Shown: one piece after another, positions 30,420 through 40,577 of the stretch
Position numbering within the stretch: the first letter of the stretch is position 1
Layout of the letters: each line of letters starts with the position of its first letter
Assembly: GCF_018842675.1 (NCBI RefSeq)
Contig: NZ_JAGTWO010000002.1
Coordinates: 62,001-126,000 of the forward strand
Direction: 5' to 3'
From: Candidatus Pantoea bituminis
GTDB taxonomy: Bacteria; Pseudomonadota; Gammaproteobacteria; Enterobacterales; Enterobacteriaceae
DNA length: 64,000 nt
Program-made: the position numbers and the translations under genes
Notes under the pieces: model-generated
Databases searched by the model: none
Seen by the model: the letters and a program-made list of their open reading frames with translations, nothing else
What the model was told of the DNA's origin: nothing

Positions 30420-31408
30420 ATGACTGACCCGGCTGATGGCCATTTTTTGCCGCGCGCGCTGCATCTTTCTTCTTTTGAAGAACAGGATGCGTCTGCTCTG
30501 GCCGCGATAAACGGCAGCCAGCCTCTGAACCCGGCGCAGGCTTACCTTATCGGCCTGTCATCCTCTGCCAGCAGAAAGACGATGCGTTCTTTTCTGAATA
30601 TCGTGGCGGGAATGCTCGGTTTCAGCTCCATGCAAAGCTGCGCCTGGGGCAGCCTGCGCCGTCACCACGTTCGCGGCCTGCTGGAAATGCTCGCGGCCAG
30701 CGGCCGGGCGCCTGCGACTATCAACACCTATCTTTCTGCGCTGAAAGGCACCGCCCGCGAGGCGTGGATGATGAAGCAGACAGATACGGAGAGTTATCAG
30801 CAAATTCAGGCAGTACGGGCGGTAAGGGAAGCCGGCTGGCCCGTGGTCGTGCGCTTTCCACGGAAGAAATTCATGCGTTGTTCCGCTGCTGTGAAGAGGA
30901 CTCCGCCTGCAGAGGCCCACGCGATGCGGCCATGCTGGCGGTAATGCTCGGCTGCGGCCTGCGCCGTTCAGAAGTGATTGACCTGGATTACGCCAGCATT
31001 CTGCCTCAGGAGCAGGCGCTGCTGGTACGCGGTAAGGGAAATAAAGAGCGACTGGCTTTTATGCCGGCGACGGTCTGGCAGCGCATCTATACTTGGACGG
31101 AGACGGTTCGCGGCGAGCAGGACGGGCCGCTGTTTACCCGCATACGCGCCGGTGACAGTGTCACTGATGAGCGCATGACGCCGCAGGCGGTGTACCACAT
31201 CCTCAATGAGCGACGTACTCAAAGTGGAATCGATGAATGCGCACCGCACGATTTACGCCGCACGTTCGCTTCCATGATGCTGGATAACGGCGAAGACCTG
31301 ATAACAGTCCGCGATGCGATGGGCCATGCCAGCGTCACCACCACACAGAAGTACGACCGGCGGGGTGATGAGCGTTTACGCAGGGCAGCTGACAAGCTAA
31401 ATTTTTAA
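30420..31408 (+). CDS. XerC/D-type tyrosine recombinase (one frameshift)
   Basis: About 330 residues when two frames are joined at 30826-30828 (three G where four give AVRGSRLARGRALSTEEIH). N-terminal SAM-like core-binding domain: SRKTMRSFLNIVAGMLGF, then TINTYLSALKGTAREAW. The catalytic domain carries Arg I in LGCGLRRSEVIDL, HDLRRTFASMML (His-x-x-Arg), MGHASVTTTQKYDRR with the His and the nucleophilic Tyr. All active-site residues are present, so the enzyme is likely functional if the shift is an error. A 33-bp repeat with a DnaA-like box lies 320 bp downstream. Confidence 0.83.
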
Positions 31409-31730
31409 TGTGTATGTATTTGCCCGATTCAGCCGCGTAATGCGATTTTATTTGCTTATATGACGTGCCGAAAAAGGGACTGTTGTCAGATTCGAAGATG
31501 AATCCGATACAGCACCGCCGGTAGATCCAGAGAAGAGTGATGCTGCTGGTAAATAAGCCAACTGTGAGGCGAAGAAAGAGGACAGGGGTGCCATGATGAC
31601 CGTTTGAACAGCTCTGATTAGTATGAGCTTTTTAGAATTAAACAGTCAAAAATGTCACCACGTCTTTTCGAATCAGGATGACACTCATCACGCAGGAATT
31701 GGCCTTTGCCAGGAATTTGTACCCGTTTGC

Positions 31731-31763
31731 ACACAGGCTGTCCACTTTTTCTGTGGATAAGTC
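31731..31763 (+). repeat. 33-bp direct repeat, copy 1
   Basis: Identical to 40791-40823. Starts ACACAGGCTGTCCAC and ends TTCTGTGGATAAGTC, containing TGTGGATAA, the reverse complement of the DnaA-box consensus TTATCCACA. It lies 3' of a tyrosine recombinase gene. Copy 2 lies 3' of the Cre-like gene. Confidence 0.85.
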
Positions 31764-31822
31764 TGCTCACTCTACAGTTAATAATTTACCCGCCCCGAAC
31801 TGAGCAGGAATTTTGCCGGTAC

Positions 31823-32407
31823 TTAGTGATGCATTTGCTTCAAATCTTCTTCAGACAAACCGGTCATTTGCATAACTGACATTCTGTTCATACCGTTTTC
31901 CAGCAGGTTGCGGGCAATTTTCAGGCTGGCTTCAAGCTCGCCAAGCTAACGCCCTTTTTCAATACCTTTCTCCATGCCTTTTTGCTCAAGCTGTTGTGCA
32001 AGGGTCATCAGTTTGTCTCATGCTGCGGCACTCGCTGTGCCAGTTCACGAATAATGGCTTCCGCATCCGGCGTTTCACCGGCCTGCAGCATATAGTTTAC
32101 CAGCGCCATGACCTGCTGTCCGGTCATAAATTCGGTCAGCATCAGCGTGACCAGTTGGTCGAGAAACACATTCAGGTCGCGCTGGCGGATAAGCTTCTGC
32201 AGCAGGGTCAGGGCTGCCATGCTGCGGTGATTCATAATTTCTTCCCGGTATGACGGTTACGTCAACCAGCGGAAAGTGACCGTTGTAGAGTTCCTCTGCC
32301 CGCTCAGGTTCGCTGAACAGCTGCAGCCAGTTCATGGTATGCGGATACGGACTGTGTTTGCCTTGGTAGAACAGCACCATCACTGAATTGAAAGGCAACC
32401 ATGCCAT
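31823..32407 (-). pseudogene. Rpn/PD-(D/E)XK recombination-promoting nuclease remnant
   Basis: The C-terminal two thirds of an Rpn-family (YhgA-like transposase-related) protein. Visible pieces are PFNSVMVLFYQGKHSPYPHT, then FPLVDVTVIPG, then after a frameshift ALTLLQKLIRQRDLNVFLDQ and MLQAGETPDAEAIIRELAQR, and the tail LEQKGMEKGIEKGR-stop-LGELEASLKIARNLLENGM. The N-terminal part is missing and an in-frame TAG interrupts the tail, so it is a true fragment. The polyQ/GMEKG tail is typical of the family. Confidence 0.72.
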
Positions 32408-32607
32408 TTACGCATCGCAGCCGGAAAAAATTGCGACCCTGATCGAAAAAGCGGCGCAAAGTTTATCTCAGTAAACATTAGTTAAATGCTTTATTGGCCA
32501 GTCATTCTTTGAATGATTGCCAAGTGTAAAAGCAAATATAAGAAAAAAGACTTCTAAATCAAATGCTCCGCCCATGAGGCGTCGCCAACAGAAAAGAGAA
32601 TAAAGAG

Positions 32608-33447
32608 ATGAAAACTATTCAGGTAAAAGACGGTTCTAAGATTGCATATAAAGACTTTGGCAAGGGACAAACCATTATTTTCTCCCACGGCTGGCCATTA
32701 TCAAGTGATGCATGGGATGCGCAAATGTTGTTCTTCGGTCAGCAGGGGTTCCGTGTAATAGCTCACGATCGCCGCAGCCATGGCAACTCGAGTCAGACGT
32801 GGGACGGCAATGATATGGATACCTACGCTGAAGATTTATCATCACTCATCGAACAGTTAGATCTCAACGATGTTGTTCTGATTGGACACTCTACTGGCGG
32901 TGGGGAAGTCGCACGCTATATCGGTACGTATGGCTCGGCACGCGTCAGCAAAGCAGTACTTATCGGCGCAGTACCTCCGATTATGCTGCAGAGTGAGAAA
33001 AACCCTGGTGGTCTGCCTATGGAAGTGTTTGATGGCATCCGTGCTGCGGTCGAAAAAGACCGTTCTCAGTTCTACAAGGATCTGACCACGCCGTTTTTCA
33101 ACTATAACCGTTCGTCAGAGACGCCTTCTGATGGTGTGAGAGAAAGCTTCTGGCTTCAGGGTATGCAGGGTATGCAGGGTATGCAGGGTGGGATCAAAGG
33201 TCAATATGACTGTATCAAACAGTTCTCTGAGGTTGATTTCACTGATGACCTTAAGAAAATCGATGTGCCAACCCTGATCATGCACGGTGATGACGATCAG
33301 ATCGTTCCGCTGGCCGACTCTGCCATTCTGTCCGCGCAACTTGTCAAAGATGCGCAGCTCAAGGTCTATGCAGGATTTGGCCACGGAATGACAATCACCC
33401 AAGCCGGGACGATTAATGAAGACCTGCTGCGATTCATTGAAGAGTAA
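32608..33447 (+). CDS. Non-heme chloroperoxidase-like alpha/beta hydrolase
   Basis: 279 residues. [20 protein letters not shown] is the oxyanion hole, [16 protein letters not shown] the nucleophile elbow (Ser near residue 94), [12 protein letters not shown] the acid region and GFGHGMTIT the catalytic His near 262. Co-factor-free haloperoxidases and esterases share this pattern. A three-fold 9-bp tandem repeat gives [12 protein letters not shown] around residues 185-196, where related proteins would have one unit. It is the first gene of the electrophile-stress segment. ATG 32608 follows an AAAGAG site. Confidence 0.88.
   Translation: MKTIQVKDGSKIAYKDFGKGQTIIFSHGWPLSSDAWDAQMLFFGQQGFRVIAHDRRSHGNSSQTWDGNDMDTYAEDLSSLIEQLDLNDVVLIGHSTGGGEVARYIGTYGSARVSKAVLIGAVPPIMLQSEKNPGGLPMEVFDGIRAAVEKDRSQFYKDLTTPFFNYNRSSETPSDGVRESFWLQGMQGMQGMQGGIKGQYDCIKQFSEVDFTDDLKKIDVPTLIMHGDDDQIVPLADSAILSAQLVKDAQLKVYAGFGHGMTITQAGTINEDLLRFIEE
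33160..33186 (+). repeat. In-frame 9-bp tandem repeat, three units
   Basis: GGTATGCAG repeated three times without change inside the hydrolase gene, adding Gly-Met-Gln units and keeping the frame. A replication-slippage hotspot. Confidence 0.85.
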
Positions 33448-33589
33448 AGCGATAGGGGACATACAAGGCCCCATTTACACCCGTTTTTCCAGGTCTTGAA
33501 CGAATTTTTAAAAAAATTCAGTGCCTAAAAATATACCCACTTACCCACGCTTAAAGTGTGCTTAAAAATAATTTAATGAGGATATAACC

Positions 33590-33850
33590 ATGAAAAACGT
33601 AACTAAAGCCTTTGCCGTAATCGTACTAACTGCCGCTTCTTTTGCCACTGTTGCCGCGACCGAAGTTAACGCTGTACCTGTGAAGGGGCAAAGTATAGGG
33701 GTGATCAACGCTTCAGCTGTCGGAACTAATTTGAGCGACCTGCAGGACAAACTGGCGGCGAAAGCGACTGAACATGGTGCAACGTCTTACCGTATTATTT
33801 CGGCCGGTGGCGATAACCATCTGTACGGTACTGCTGAAATCTACAAATAA
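33590..33850 (+). CDS. DUF1471 (YhcN/BhsA/McbA family) periplasmic stress protein
   Basis: 86 residues. Signal peptide MKNVTKAFAVIVLTAASFAT with cleavage after VAA, then the DUF1471 domain (KGQSIGVINASAVGTNLSDL, LAAKATEHGATSYRIISAGG, LYGTAEIYK). Family members such as BhsA and McbA are induced by stress and influence biofilm and envelope permeability. It sits between the hydrolase and the NemR-like repressor, on the same strand, and is likely part of the same response. Confidence 0.88.
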   Translation: MKNVTKAFAVIVLTAASFATVAATEVNAVPVKGQSIGVINASAVGTNLSDLQDKLAAKATEHGATSYRIISAGGDNHLYGTAEIYK

Positions 33851-33884
33851 GCTTTAGCAAAATGGAATGCTTTTAACTTACCTA

Positions 33885-33899
33885 TAGACGACTGGTCTA
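33885..33899. promoter_or_regulatory. NemR-type operator in front of nemR
   Basis: TAGACGACTGGTCTA, with 5-bp arms TAGAC/GTCTA, 21 bp before the repressor ATG. It matches the two sites upstream of the DJ-1-like gene except for one central base, consistent with autoregulation. The arms fit the known NemR box (TAGAC-centre-GTCTA). Confidence 0.8.
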
Positions 33900-33919
33900 G
33901 TTCTTGGTAGATTAAACAT

Positions 33920-34525
33920 ATGAATACTACATCTCAACTACATAACAATGAAATCCGCGAGCACATTCTTGCGACAGGTCAGCGTATTATGGCTGGTAAA
34001 GGATTTTCTGCGGTCGGATTGAATGAAATACTCAAAGATGCTGGTGTGCCTAAAGGCTCTTTCTATCACTACTTTAGTTCGAAAGAAGCTTTTGGCGTAG
34101 ATATGCTGGCACACTATTTTGATGATTATCTAGCCGATATCGACAGGACACTGAGCCAGCCAGGTCTCAATATGGCTCAGCGACTGATGAACTACTGGCA
34201 GCAGTGGCGAGAATCTCAGTCGTTCTCTGAGTGTCAGGGTAAGTGTCTTGCCGTGAAACTAGGTGCTGAAGTTGCCGATCTTTCGGACACGATGCGCTTA
34301 ACGCTAGAGGCAGGCACTTCAGGGATAATCTCGCGTCTGGCCGAAGCGTTAGAAACGGGCGTAGCCGAGGGGTCTCTCACGATTGAAGATACACCTCGTA
34401 CTGTGGCAGAAAGCCTCTACCAGCTTTGGGTTGGTGCAAGCGTAATGGTCAAGATTGTTCGAAATACTGGCCCGTTTGATTCAGCGCTGATCACGACAAG
34501 AAAAATTATTCATATTACCCCCTAG
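33920..34525 (+). CDS. nemR: NemR-like TetR-family electrophile sensor
   Basis: 201 residues, closely parallel to E. coli NemR. HTH: ILKDAGVPKGSFYHYFSSKE then AFGVDMLAHYF. The sensor region reads ECQGKCLAVKLGAEVADLS, where NemR has its redox/electrophile-reactive Cys106 next to the same LAVKL/LTVKL-type context. NemR represses until N-ethylmaleimide, glyoxal, quinones or HOCl modify the cysteine. Neighbours (old yellow enzyme, DJ-1-like, SDR) are typical targets. A CCCCC/GGGGG hairpin overlaps the stop codon. Confidence 0.86.
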   Translation: MNTTSQLHNNEIREHILATGQRIMAGKGFSAVGLNEILKDAGVPKGSFYHYFSSKEAFGVDMLAHYFDDYLADIDRTLSQPGLNMAQRLMNYWQQWRESQSFSECQGKCLAVKLGAEVADLSDTMRLTLEAGTSGIISRLAEALETGVAEGSLTIEDTPRTVAESLYQLWVGASVMVKIVRNTGPFDSALITTRKIIHITP

Positions 34526-34568
34526 CAAGGGGGCAATCAGTATAGAGCCGTTTTTTACACCTATTTTA

Positions 34569-34583
34569 TAGACGACCGGTCTA
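34569..34583. promoter_or_regulatory. NemR-type operator 1 upstream of the DJ-1-like gene
   Basis: TAGACGACCGGTCTA, 82 nt before ATG 34651. Identical to the copy 32 bp downstream, which suggests two repressor dimers bound on nearly the same DNA face. Confidence 0.82.
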
Positions 34584-34600
34584 ATATTAACCGCAATGGA

Positions 34601-34615
34601 TAGACGACCGGTCTA
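34601..34615. promoter_or_regulatory. NemR-type operator 2 upstream of the DJ-1-like gene
   Basis: TAGACGACCGGTCTA again, 35 nt before ATG 34651, start-to-start distance 32 bp from operator 1 (about three helical turns). Likely overlaps the promoter of the oxidoreductase operon. Confidence 0.82.
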
Positions 34616-34650
34616 ATTAAACAATCAATCTGAAATGCAGGAGAGTAATC

Positions 34651-35331
34651 ATGAAAATTCTTATGGTCTTAACCTCACACGACAAACTGGGTGACACCGG
34701 CCGCCAGACCGGCTTTTGGCTGGAAGAGCTGGCCGCACCTTACTACGCCTTTAAAGATGCAGGCGCAGAAATTACGCTGGCTTCACCGAAAGGCGGTAAC
34801 CCGCCGTTAGACCCAAAAAGTAATGAGCCTGACTTCCAGACCGCGCAGACCCACCGCTTCGAGGCAGACGCCGGAGCAACAGCACACCTGGCTTCAACGG
34901 TTCGCCTCGACAGCGTTTCACAAGCTGATTACGACGCCGTTTTTTATCCGGGTGGCCACGGGCCTCTGTGGGACCTGGCCGAAGATAAAAACTCCATCGC
35001 CCTTATCGAAGCATTCCTGGCGGCAGACAAGCACGTCGCTCTGGTCTGCCATGCGCCTGGCGTGCTGCGCCACGTCAAAACCCCGGAGGGAAAACCGCTG
35101 GTAGAAGGCCGTAAGGTCACAGGTTTTACCAACAGCGAAGAGGAAGCCGTGGGCCTGACGCAGATTGTGCCTTTCCTGGTAGAAGACGAGCTGATTGCCA
35201 AAGGCGGGATTTACTCGAAAGGGGCGGACTGGAGTTCTTATGTGGTCAGCGACGGCCTGCTGATCACCGGGCAAAACCCAACGTCCTCGGCGGCGACGGC
35301 GGCTCAGCTGCTTAAGCAGCTGGGTGCATAA
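34651..35331 (+). CDS. DJ-1/PfpI-family (class I glutamine amidotransferase-like) protein
   Basis: 226 residues. DJ-1/PfpI fold with the nucleophile cysteine in HVALVCHAPGVLRHV near residue 130, the YPGGHGPLWDL loop near 95 and SKGADWSSYVV near the end. These enzymes act as glyoxalase III/deglycase or chaperone-like proteins against reactive carbonyls, matching the electrophile-sensing repressor upstream. AGGAGAGTAATC precedes the ATG. Frame intact. Confidence 0.9.
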   Translation: MKILMVLTSHDKLGDTGRQTGFWLEELAAPYYAFKDAGAEITLASPKGGNPPLDPKSNEPDFQTAQTHRFEADAGATAHLASTVRLDSVSQADYDAVFYPGGHGPLWDLAEDKNSIALIEAFLAADKHVALVCHAPGVLRHVKTPEGKPLVEGRKVTGFTNSEEEAVGLTQIVPFLVEDELIAKGGIYSKGADWSSYVVSDGLLITGQNPTSSAATAAQLLKQLGA

Positions 35332-35402
35332 CTGTTGACGAAGTTAAGGTGACAGGATGCCCACCTGTCACCTCTTACGCTGATCACTCATGGAAAATCC
35401 TT

Positions 35403-36531
35403 ATGAATCATAAAGCCTTATTCGAGCCAACCAAGCTTGGTCCTTATACCCTTAAAAATCGCATTGTATTCCCACCACTGACGCGCCAAAGAAGTGAACA
35501 ACCCGGTAATGTACCCACCGATCTCATGGCCGAATATTACCGTCAACGCGCGGGTGCAGGTTTCATGATCACTGAAGGCACTCAGATTGAGCCCCGTGGA
35601 CAAGGTTATGCCTGGACACCGGGAATTTATACTGAGCAACAAATTGAGGGTTGGAAAAAGTGACCCGCGCGGTCCATGCCGAAGGGGGATTATTTTTGCA
35701 CAACTTTGGCATGTGGGACGCGTTTCCCATTCTGCACTGCAACCAGAAGAAAGTGCCCCCGTTGCGCCTTCAGCGATTCAGGCTGAACAAGCAAAGGCTT
35801 TTATTGAGACAGGGCCAGGTACGGGCACGTTGGTTATCCCTTCGATTCCCCGCGAACTGACTCGGTCAGAAATTAAAGATCTCGTGAATTTATATGCCCA
35901 GGCGGCGAAAAATGCCATCAATGCAGGTTTTGACGGGGTCGAGATCCATGCTGCGAATGGCTATTTGGTTAATCAGTTCATTTCAGAGCATGCAAACCAG
36001 CGTAATGATGAATACGGCGGTTCTATTGAAAATCGACTGCGGTTTCTGGATGAAATTGTTCAGGCTATCACTAATGCAATAGGGGCAGACCGTCTGGGCG
36101 TTCGCTTCACGCCTTTATTTTCCAGCACAGATGAAGACCGCGTCTATATCGGCTTGGTTGAAAGTGATCCGCATAAGACCTACGTAGAAGCTGTAAAAAT
36201 CCTGGAAAACGCCGGTGTTGCCTATGTGTCTATAGCCGAAGCCGATTGGGAAAATGCTCCGGACTTGCCCGAAGCGTTCCGCCGTGAGATCCGCACGATA
36301 TTTAGTGGACGCATCATCTATGCCGGTCGATACACAGCAGAACGTGGTGCCCGGATGGTCGAGGAACAGTTGGCTGATCTCATAGCATTTGGTCGTCCAT
36401 TTATCGCCAACCCTGATCTCCCTGAACGCATTGCGAATGGTTGGGCATTTAACAATCTTAACGCCACCACGCTGTATGGCGGGGCGGGTGAAGGTTTTAC
36501 TGATTATCCGATTTACAACGCGCAGCGTTAA
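35403..36531 (+). CDS. nemA: Old yellow enzyme, NemA-type alkene reductase (two frameshifts)
   Basis: About 376 residues of FMN-dependent flavin reductase. ALFEPTKLGPYTLKNRIVFP and PLTRQRSEQPGN at the start, QLWHVGRVSHSALQP, then VEIHAANGYLVNQFISEHAN with the substrate-binding His/Asn pair and RNDEYGGSIENRLRF. C-terminal FGRPFIANPDLPERI. Shifts: 35655-35659 (five A, six needed for GWKKVTRAVHAEGG) and 35684-35688 (five G, six needed to enter IIFAQLWHVG). Reduces electrophilic alkenes and nitro compounds. It lies 72 bp after the DJ-1-like gene. Confidence 0.87.
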
Positions 36532-36550
36532 AAAATTTAAGGGGCATATC

Positions 36551-37291
36551 ATGAACAATGGAATTGAAAATAAAGTTATTTTAATCACCGGCGGTAATAC
36601 AGGGATCGGTGCTGAGGTTGCTCGACTTCTTGCCAGTCGTGGTGCTAAGGTTGCAATCGCAGCACGCAGACAATCAAAAACAGAGCAAGTAATTGAGGAA
36701 ATCACCCGCGCCGGTGGGAATGTCAGAGGTTATTCGCTCGATGTTACTGATAAGCATCAAGTTGAGTCCGTAGTTTCAGCCGTTATAAGAGATTTTGGAA
36801 GACTTGACGTTCTTATTAACAATGCAGGTCTGATGCCAATCCGCCCTATGTCAGAGGTCAATACTGACGAATGGGACGCCATGATTGATGTCAACTTGAA
36901 AGGCACACTTTATGGTATCGCTGCCGTGTTGCCTCGCTTCCTGGCACAAGAGAGTGGGCACATCATTAATCTGAGTTCAGTCGCAGGTATTAAGGTATTT
37001 GCACCCGGCGGTACGGTCTATTCGGGCACCAAATTTGCCGTGAGGGCAATTTCAGAAGGTTTAAGGCAAGAGGTTGGAGATAAAGTGCGCGTGACGTCAA
37101 TCGAGCCAGGCGCAGTAGAAAGTGATCTGAAGTATTCAACGTCCGGTACGGCATCAGAAACTGTCCTGGAGTTTTATAAACAGGCTATACCTGCAGCTTC
37201 TGTTGCCCGCGCAATCGCTTTTGCCATTGAACAACCGGCAGATGTTGATATTAATGAAATCGTTCTACGTCCGACTCGTCAAGAATTCTGA
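36551..37291 (+). CDS. Short-chain dehydrogenase/reductase
   Basis: 247 residues, classical SDR. NAD(P) loop LITGGNTGIGAEVARLLASR, NNAG in LINNAGLMPIRP, catalytic Ser in INLSSVAGIK, Tyr/Lys in VYSGTKFAVRA. The Arg/Lys pattern after the glycine loop (AARRQSK) suggests NADP preference. It is 19 bp after the old yellow enzyme and probably reduces carbonyl products of the same stress response. Frame intact. Confidence 0.92.
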   Translation: MNNGIENKVILITGGNTGIGAEVARLLASRGAKVAIAARRQSKTEQVIEEITRAGGNVRGYSLDVTDKHQVESVVSAVIRDFGRLDVLINNAGLMPIRPMSEVNTDEWDAMIDVNLKGTLYGIAAVLPRFLAQESGHIINLSSVAGIKVFAPGGTVYSGTKFAVRAISEGLRQEVGDKVRVTSIEPGAVESDLKYSTSGTASETVLEFYKQAIPAASVARAIAFAIEQPADVDINEIVLRPTRQEF

Positions 37292-37791
37292 GCCTTAGGT
37301 ATTCAACAATATTAGCAGGCCCTCAGTAACGTGCTTTTTTCAGCAGTTAAATAGGGGGCCGCTATGTGCCAGAATCGAACAGCGTGTCCTCCCGAATGCT
37401 CTTAAAATCGGTAAGAGCCACGGCAACTATGGCCCGATAATAAATTGTAGTGATTATCGGGTAACCCGACTATGTCCTAAAGGCCAACTTTCGAGCATCT
37501 CGGGTCAAAATTCTGCCAGTAAGGGCAGCAGCATAAGCCAAATCTTTTATGTTCGCCTTTCGCTCAAAACTGCCTGTCATACCTGCTTAAACTGGGTAAT
37601 GAAGGCCATGATGCTTAGCGTACGTTTTCGTTCCATTGACTCCCGAACCCCGCTTACAGGCTACCTCCACAGCCGTGATCGTATTAAAAGAAATTTACCT
37701 TAGCTTCGTCGTTATTAAAGTATCCTTTAATAAGGCGTGGCATAATTAAAATAATTTTTAATAACACCTGTAGTAATCAAAGGATTTTTTA
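37292..37791. other. 500-bp intergenic region with tRNA-like and hairpin remnants
   Basis: No credible gene. At 37365-37435 the minus strand contains a strong arm GCTCTTA/TAAGAGC and a GTTCGATTC stretch recalling a T-loop, but acceptor and T stems do not pair, so it is not a functional tRNA. 37690-37790 is AT-rich and holds the likely fic promoter, with several TTTAATAA-type repeats. Confidence 0.4.
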
Positions 37792-38939
37792 ATGAAACGT
37801 GTGTCAGGACAATTTACCGAAACCGCCAGCTATGATGAAACGGTTCGTGCATTTATACCTGCACCTTTGCCTCCTGCTGCACCTGTTCTCGATCCTGTCT
37901 CTTATCAGGAACTCAATGAAAAGGCGGAAAAGTCGCTTGCCCGATTGTCCGGTATGTCAGGCCTGGTCTCCTCGAGCGAATGGCTTGTTTACAGTGCTAT
38001 CCGAAAGGAAGCTTTGCTCACCTCACAGCTGGAGGGAACCCAGGCAACGTTAACAGATATCTTCGATGAAGAAGCGGGGCTTTCAGTGACGAACGTTGAA
38101 GATGTGGAGGAAGTGACTAACTATCTGCGGGCTTATAAATTCGTGCACGATCAGATGAACTCTCCCTCAGGCCTTCCGGTTTGCGTACGCCTGCTGAAAA
38201 ATGCGCATCAGGTGCTTTTATCCGGTGCCCGCGGAGCCGTAAAACAACCGGGCGAAGTGAGATCGACACAGAACTGGATTGGCGGGACGAGACCGGGCAA
38301 CGCCTCCTATGTACCGCCCCCGCCGGAAGAGGTAGGTGAGCTACTGTCCGATCTGGAAAAATTCATACATGAGCCGCAACCCTCGCTGCCACCTCTGGTA
38401 CGTATCGCACTGGTACATGCGCAGTTCGAAACCATTCACCCTTTCCTGGATGGCAACGGGCGCATCGGCCGTCTGCTGATAGCCATGCTGCTGGAAGAAT
38501 GGCAGCTGCTGAAAGAACCCCTGCTTTACGTTTCCGGCTACCTGAAACAGCATCAGAGGTACTACTATCAGTGCTTAACTGATATCCGATCAAAGGGTGA
38601 CTGGGAACAGTGGGTGGCATTTTTCCTTGAAGCGGTCACTTTTTCAGCAGAAGAGGCGCAGCAGGGGATAATTAGGATTGCAACCTTGTTTGCCGACGAC
38701 AGAAAAAAATCCTCTCAATGAGCTCAACGTCGGTACACACCATCCGTCTGTTTGAATTCCTGCCGACGATGCCAAAGCTGACAGTTGAGCGTGCCGTTGA
38801 GCTGCTGGAGGTAACCTATCCGACAGCGAACAACGCCGTCAAAAGTCTGGTAGAAGCCGGTGTACTTGTTGAAACGTCAGGCAGGGCGCGACACAGGAGC
38901 TACGTTTACAGCCGGTACGTTGAACTTCTTCGCGACTGA
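37792..38939 (+). CDS. Fic-domain AMPylase with C-terminal winged helix (one frameshift)
   Basis: About 382 residues. N-terminal Fic_N region with SAIRKEALLTSQLEGTQATL, where TSQLEG fits the class II inhibitory motif (S/T)xxxE(G/N). Catalytic motif IHPFLDGNGRIGRLL near residue 217 has the His base and all GNGR residues. The C-terminal wHTH VERAVELLEVTYPTANNAVK is reached after a shift at 38703-38709 (seven A, eight needed for RKKILSMSS). Such proteins transfer AMP to target Ser/Thr/Tyr residues and are self-inhibited by the N-terminal Glu. Confidence 0.87.
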
Positions 38940-39184
38940 TCCGCATACGGACTGACAACGCAGCTAAAAAGAAGCGGGTCAGTCCGGCCAGCATTGTCTT
39001 CCATTAGCCCACCCATGAGTGTGCTTCAAGCATGTATATGTGCCTTCCTGAATGTCCTTATCGACCTGCTGAACAGCATTTTTCTTACGCGTTGTGCAGA
39101 AGTCGTATCCGTATTTTTATAAACCGAAGCCGATAAACGCTCTGCCGAGTCGTACCCTGGCCGACAGGGCAGAGCTTTTCGTTG

Positions 39185-40142
39185 CTAAAACTTCTCATCG
39201 AACTTGTTTTTCTGAATGGTCAGTTCGTCACCGGGCTTAATTGTCTGTACTTTATTTTGCTCGGCGTCTTTAGCCGGGCTGACCGGTGTTGAGACTGTGT
39301 CTGGCAGGGACTTTCCTCTCCTTCTTTTACAGCTCCGGCATGATCAATATCGACTTCCTGACGGCGAACCGAATCATTGACCGTTTCCACCCGCTCGCTC
39401 TGGTCTGTACGGACCACGACTTCTTCTTTCACCTGTACGGTTTTATTTATCACGGGTAACTCATGTGTTTCAGCGACTTCGACTGTTTTTTCAGACCAGT
39501 CCACATCATCCGGGGAAGCGTGCTGAGTCAGCGGTCGGCGAAAAATATCTGCATGTTGTTCATGCAGGGAGACTTCTTTTGATACATCGTCAGTAACGGT
39601 ATAACGCCTTACACGCGTCGATCCTTCACTGACCAGACGCTTACCGACTTCAAGCCTTTCTTCAGCCAGGCGGAGCACTTCCTCTTCGGTTTCATCTCCG
39701 GTCAGGAAGTCCTGACAGGCGTGACGCCAGTCGGCTGAACCTCGCCGGTATAAAGTTCGTCAGTGGGCACGCCGGCGGATGACTGAATATCAGTATCGTT
39801 TCTCAGGCCCGGTTCGCCATACTGCTGCATATTTCCTGAGTCATGTGCGTCAATAATGCTTAAGGCACGTGGAAGCTGTTCTTCATCTGCTCTGAGCGTC
39901 AGCACCACACCACCGGTACGCAGTGCATCTTCATAAACTTCAGCCTGCTCTTCATCGACCGTATCGCCAAACAAACGCTGCCAGAGTCCGGGATGGCGAG
40001 CTTCGTGTTCCTCTTTATTGAGCCTGTCACCTGAAATCACATCAATATCATTGTCATCAAAGCCAGCCTTAAGCAGGCTTCGTTTTGCACCTTCTGCATC
40101 AGCAGTATTACTGAACATTGTTACGATTTTTTCATGTGCCAT
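39185..40142 (-). CDS. YflT/DUF2382 stress protein (two frameshifts)
   Basis: About 319 residues combining an N-terminal YflT-type domain (EKIVTMFSNTADAEGAKRSL, FGDTVDEEQAEVYEDAL) and a C-terminal DUF2382/YsnF-AvaK domain (EEEVLRLAEERLEVGKRLVS, VSLHEQHADIFRRPLT, VETVNDSVRRQEVDIDH). One base must be restored near 39713 to join the halves and another at 39307-39309 (three C, four needed) to reach the tail KPGDELTIQKNKFDEKF and stop 39185. General-stress proteins of this type are common on plasmids of plant-associated enterics. Exact role unknown. Confidence 0.75.
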
Positions 40143-40145
40143 GGA

Positions 40146-40577
40146 TTATTCCTCGGTTTTTTCCGGATTTGTAACGTCACCATCTTCCCGCTGGACACTT
40201 ACCTGTTGACGGCGAAGGGAAACGGTTTCTTCAAAGGGAATTTCCTCCTCAGCTTTGTGAATATGAAGTTCCTCTTTGAGCACCAGCCTTCGTATAATCT
40301 CAACCTCTTCTTCCACAACCGGCACGATGAGCACGCCATTTTCCTCCCTGATTTCAGGTACAGCACTAACGCGCTGATTTTTAGCAACATGAGTAACCTT
40401 CACCTTTTCGCGCCGTAACAGCATGCTTACCGTTTCGTCATGCACTGAAGTTGAGCGCGTCACCTTGACCCGGCTTTTTACAGACTGCTCCCGCGTAACC
40501 TGAAGTTCTTCTTCCGCAAGGCTGAAAGTAACCTCGTCATTTTTCTCTGGTAACTCGCCTGAAGGCTGATTGCTCAT
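40146..40577 (-). CDS. DUF2382-domain protein
   Basis: 143 residues with one DUF2382 domain: FSLAEEELQVTREQSVKSRV, TSVHDETVSMLLRREKVKVT, NGVLIVPVVEEEVEIIRRLV, RRQQVSVQRED. Highly acidic/charged, beta-rich, soluble. It is 3 bp upstream of the two-domain stress gene and clearly an operon partner. Frame intact. Confidence 0.82.
   Translation of the reverse strand: MSNQPSGELPEKNDEVTFSLAEEELQVTREQSVKSRVKVTRSTSVHDETVSMLLRREKVKVTHVAKNQRVSAVPEIREENGVLIVPVVEEEVEIIRRLVLKEELHIHKAEEEIPFEETVSLRRQQVSVQREDGDVTNPEKTEE

Noticed and set aside
37365..37435. tRNA-like stretch on the minus strand with a TTCGATT loop and a strong internal hairpin
   Set aside because: Acceptor and T stems do not pair and the anticodon arm is not in the right place, so it is not a tRNA gene.
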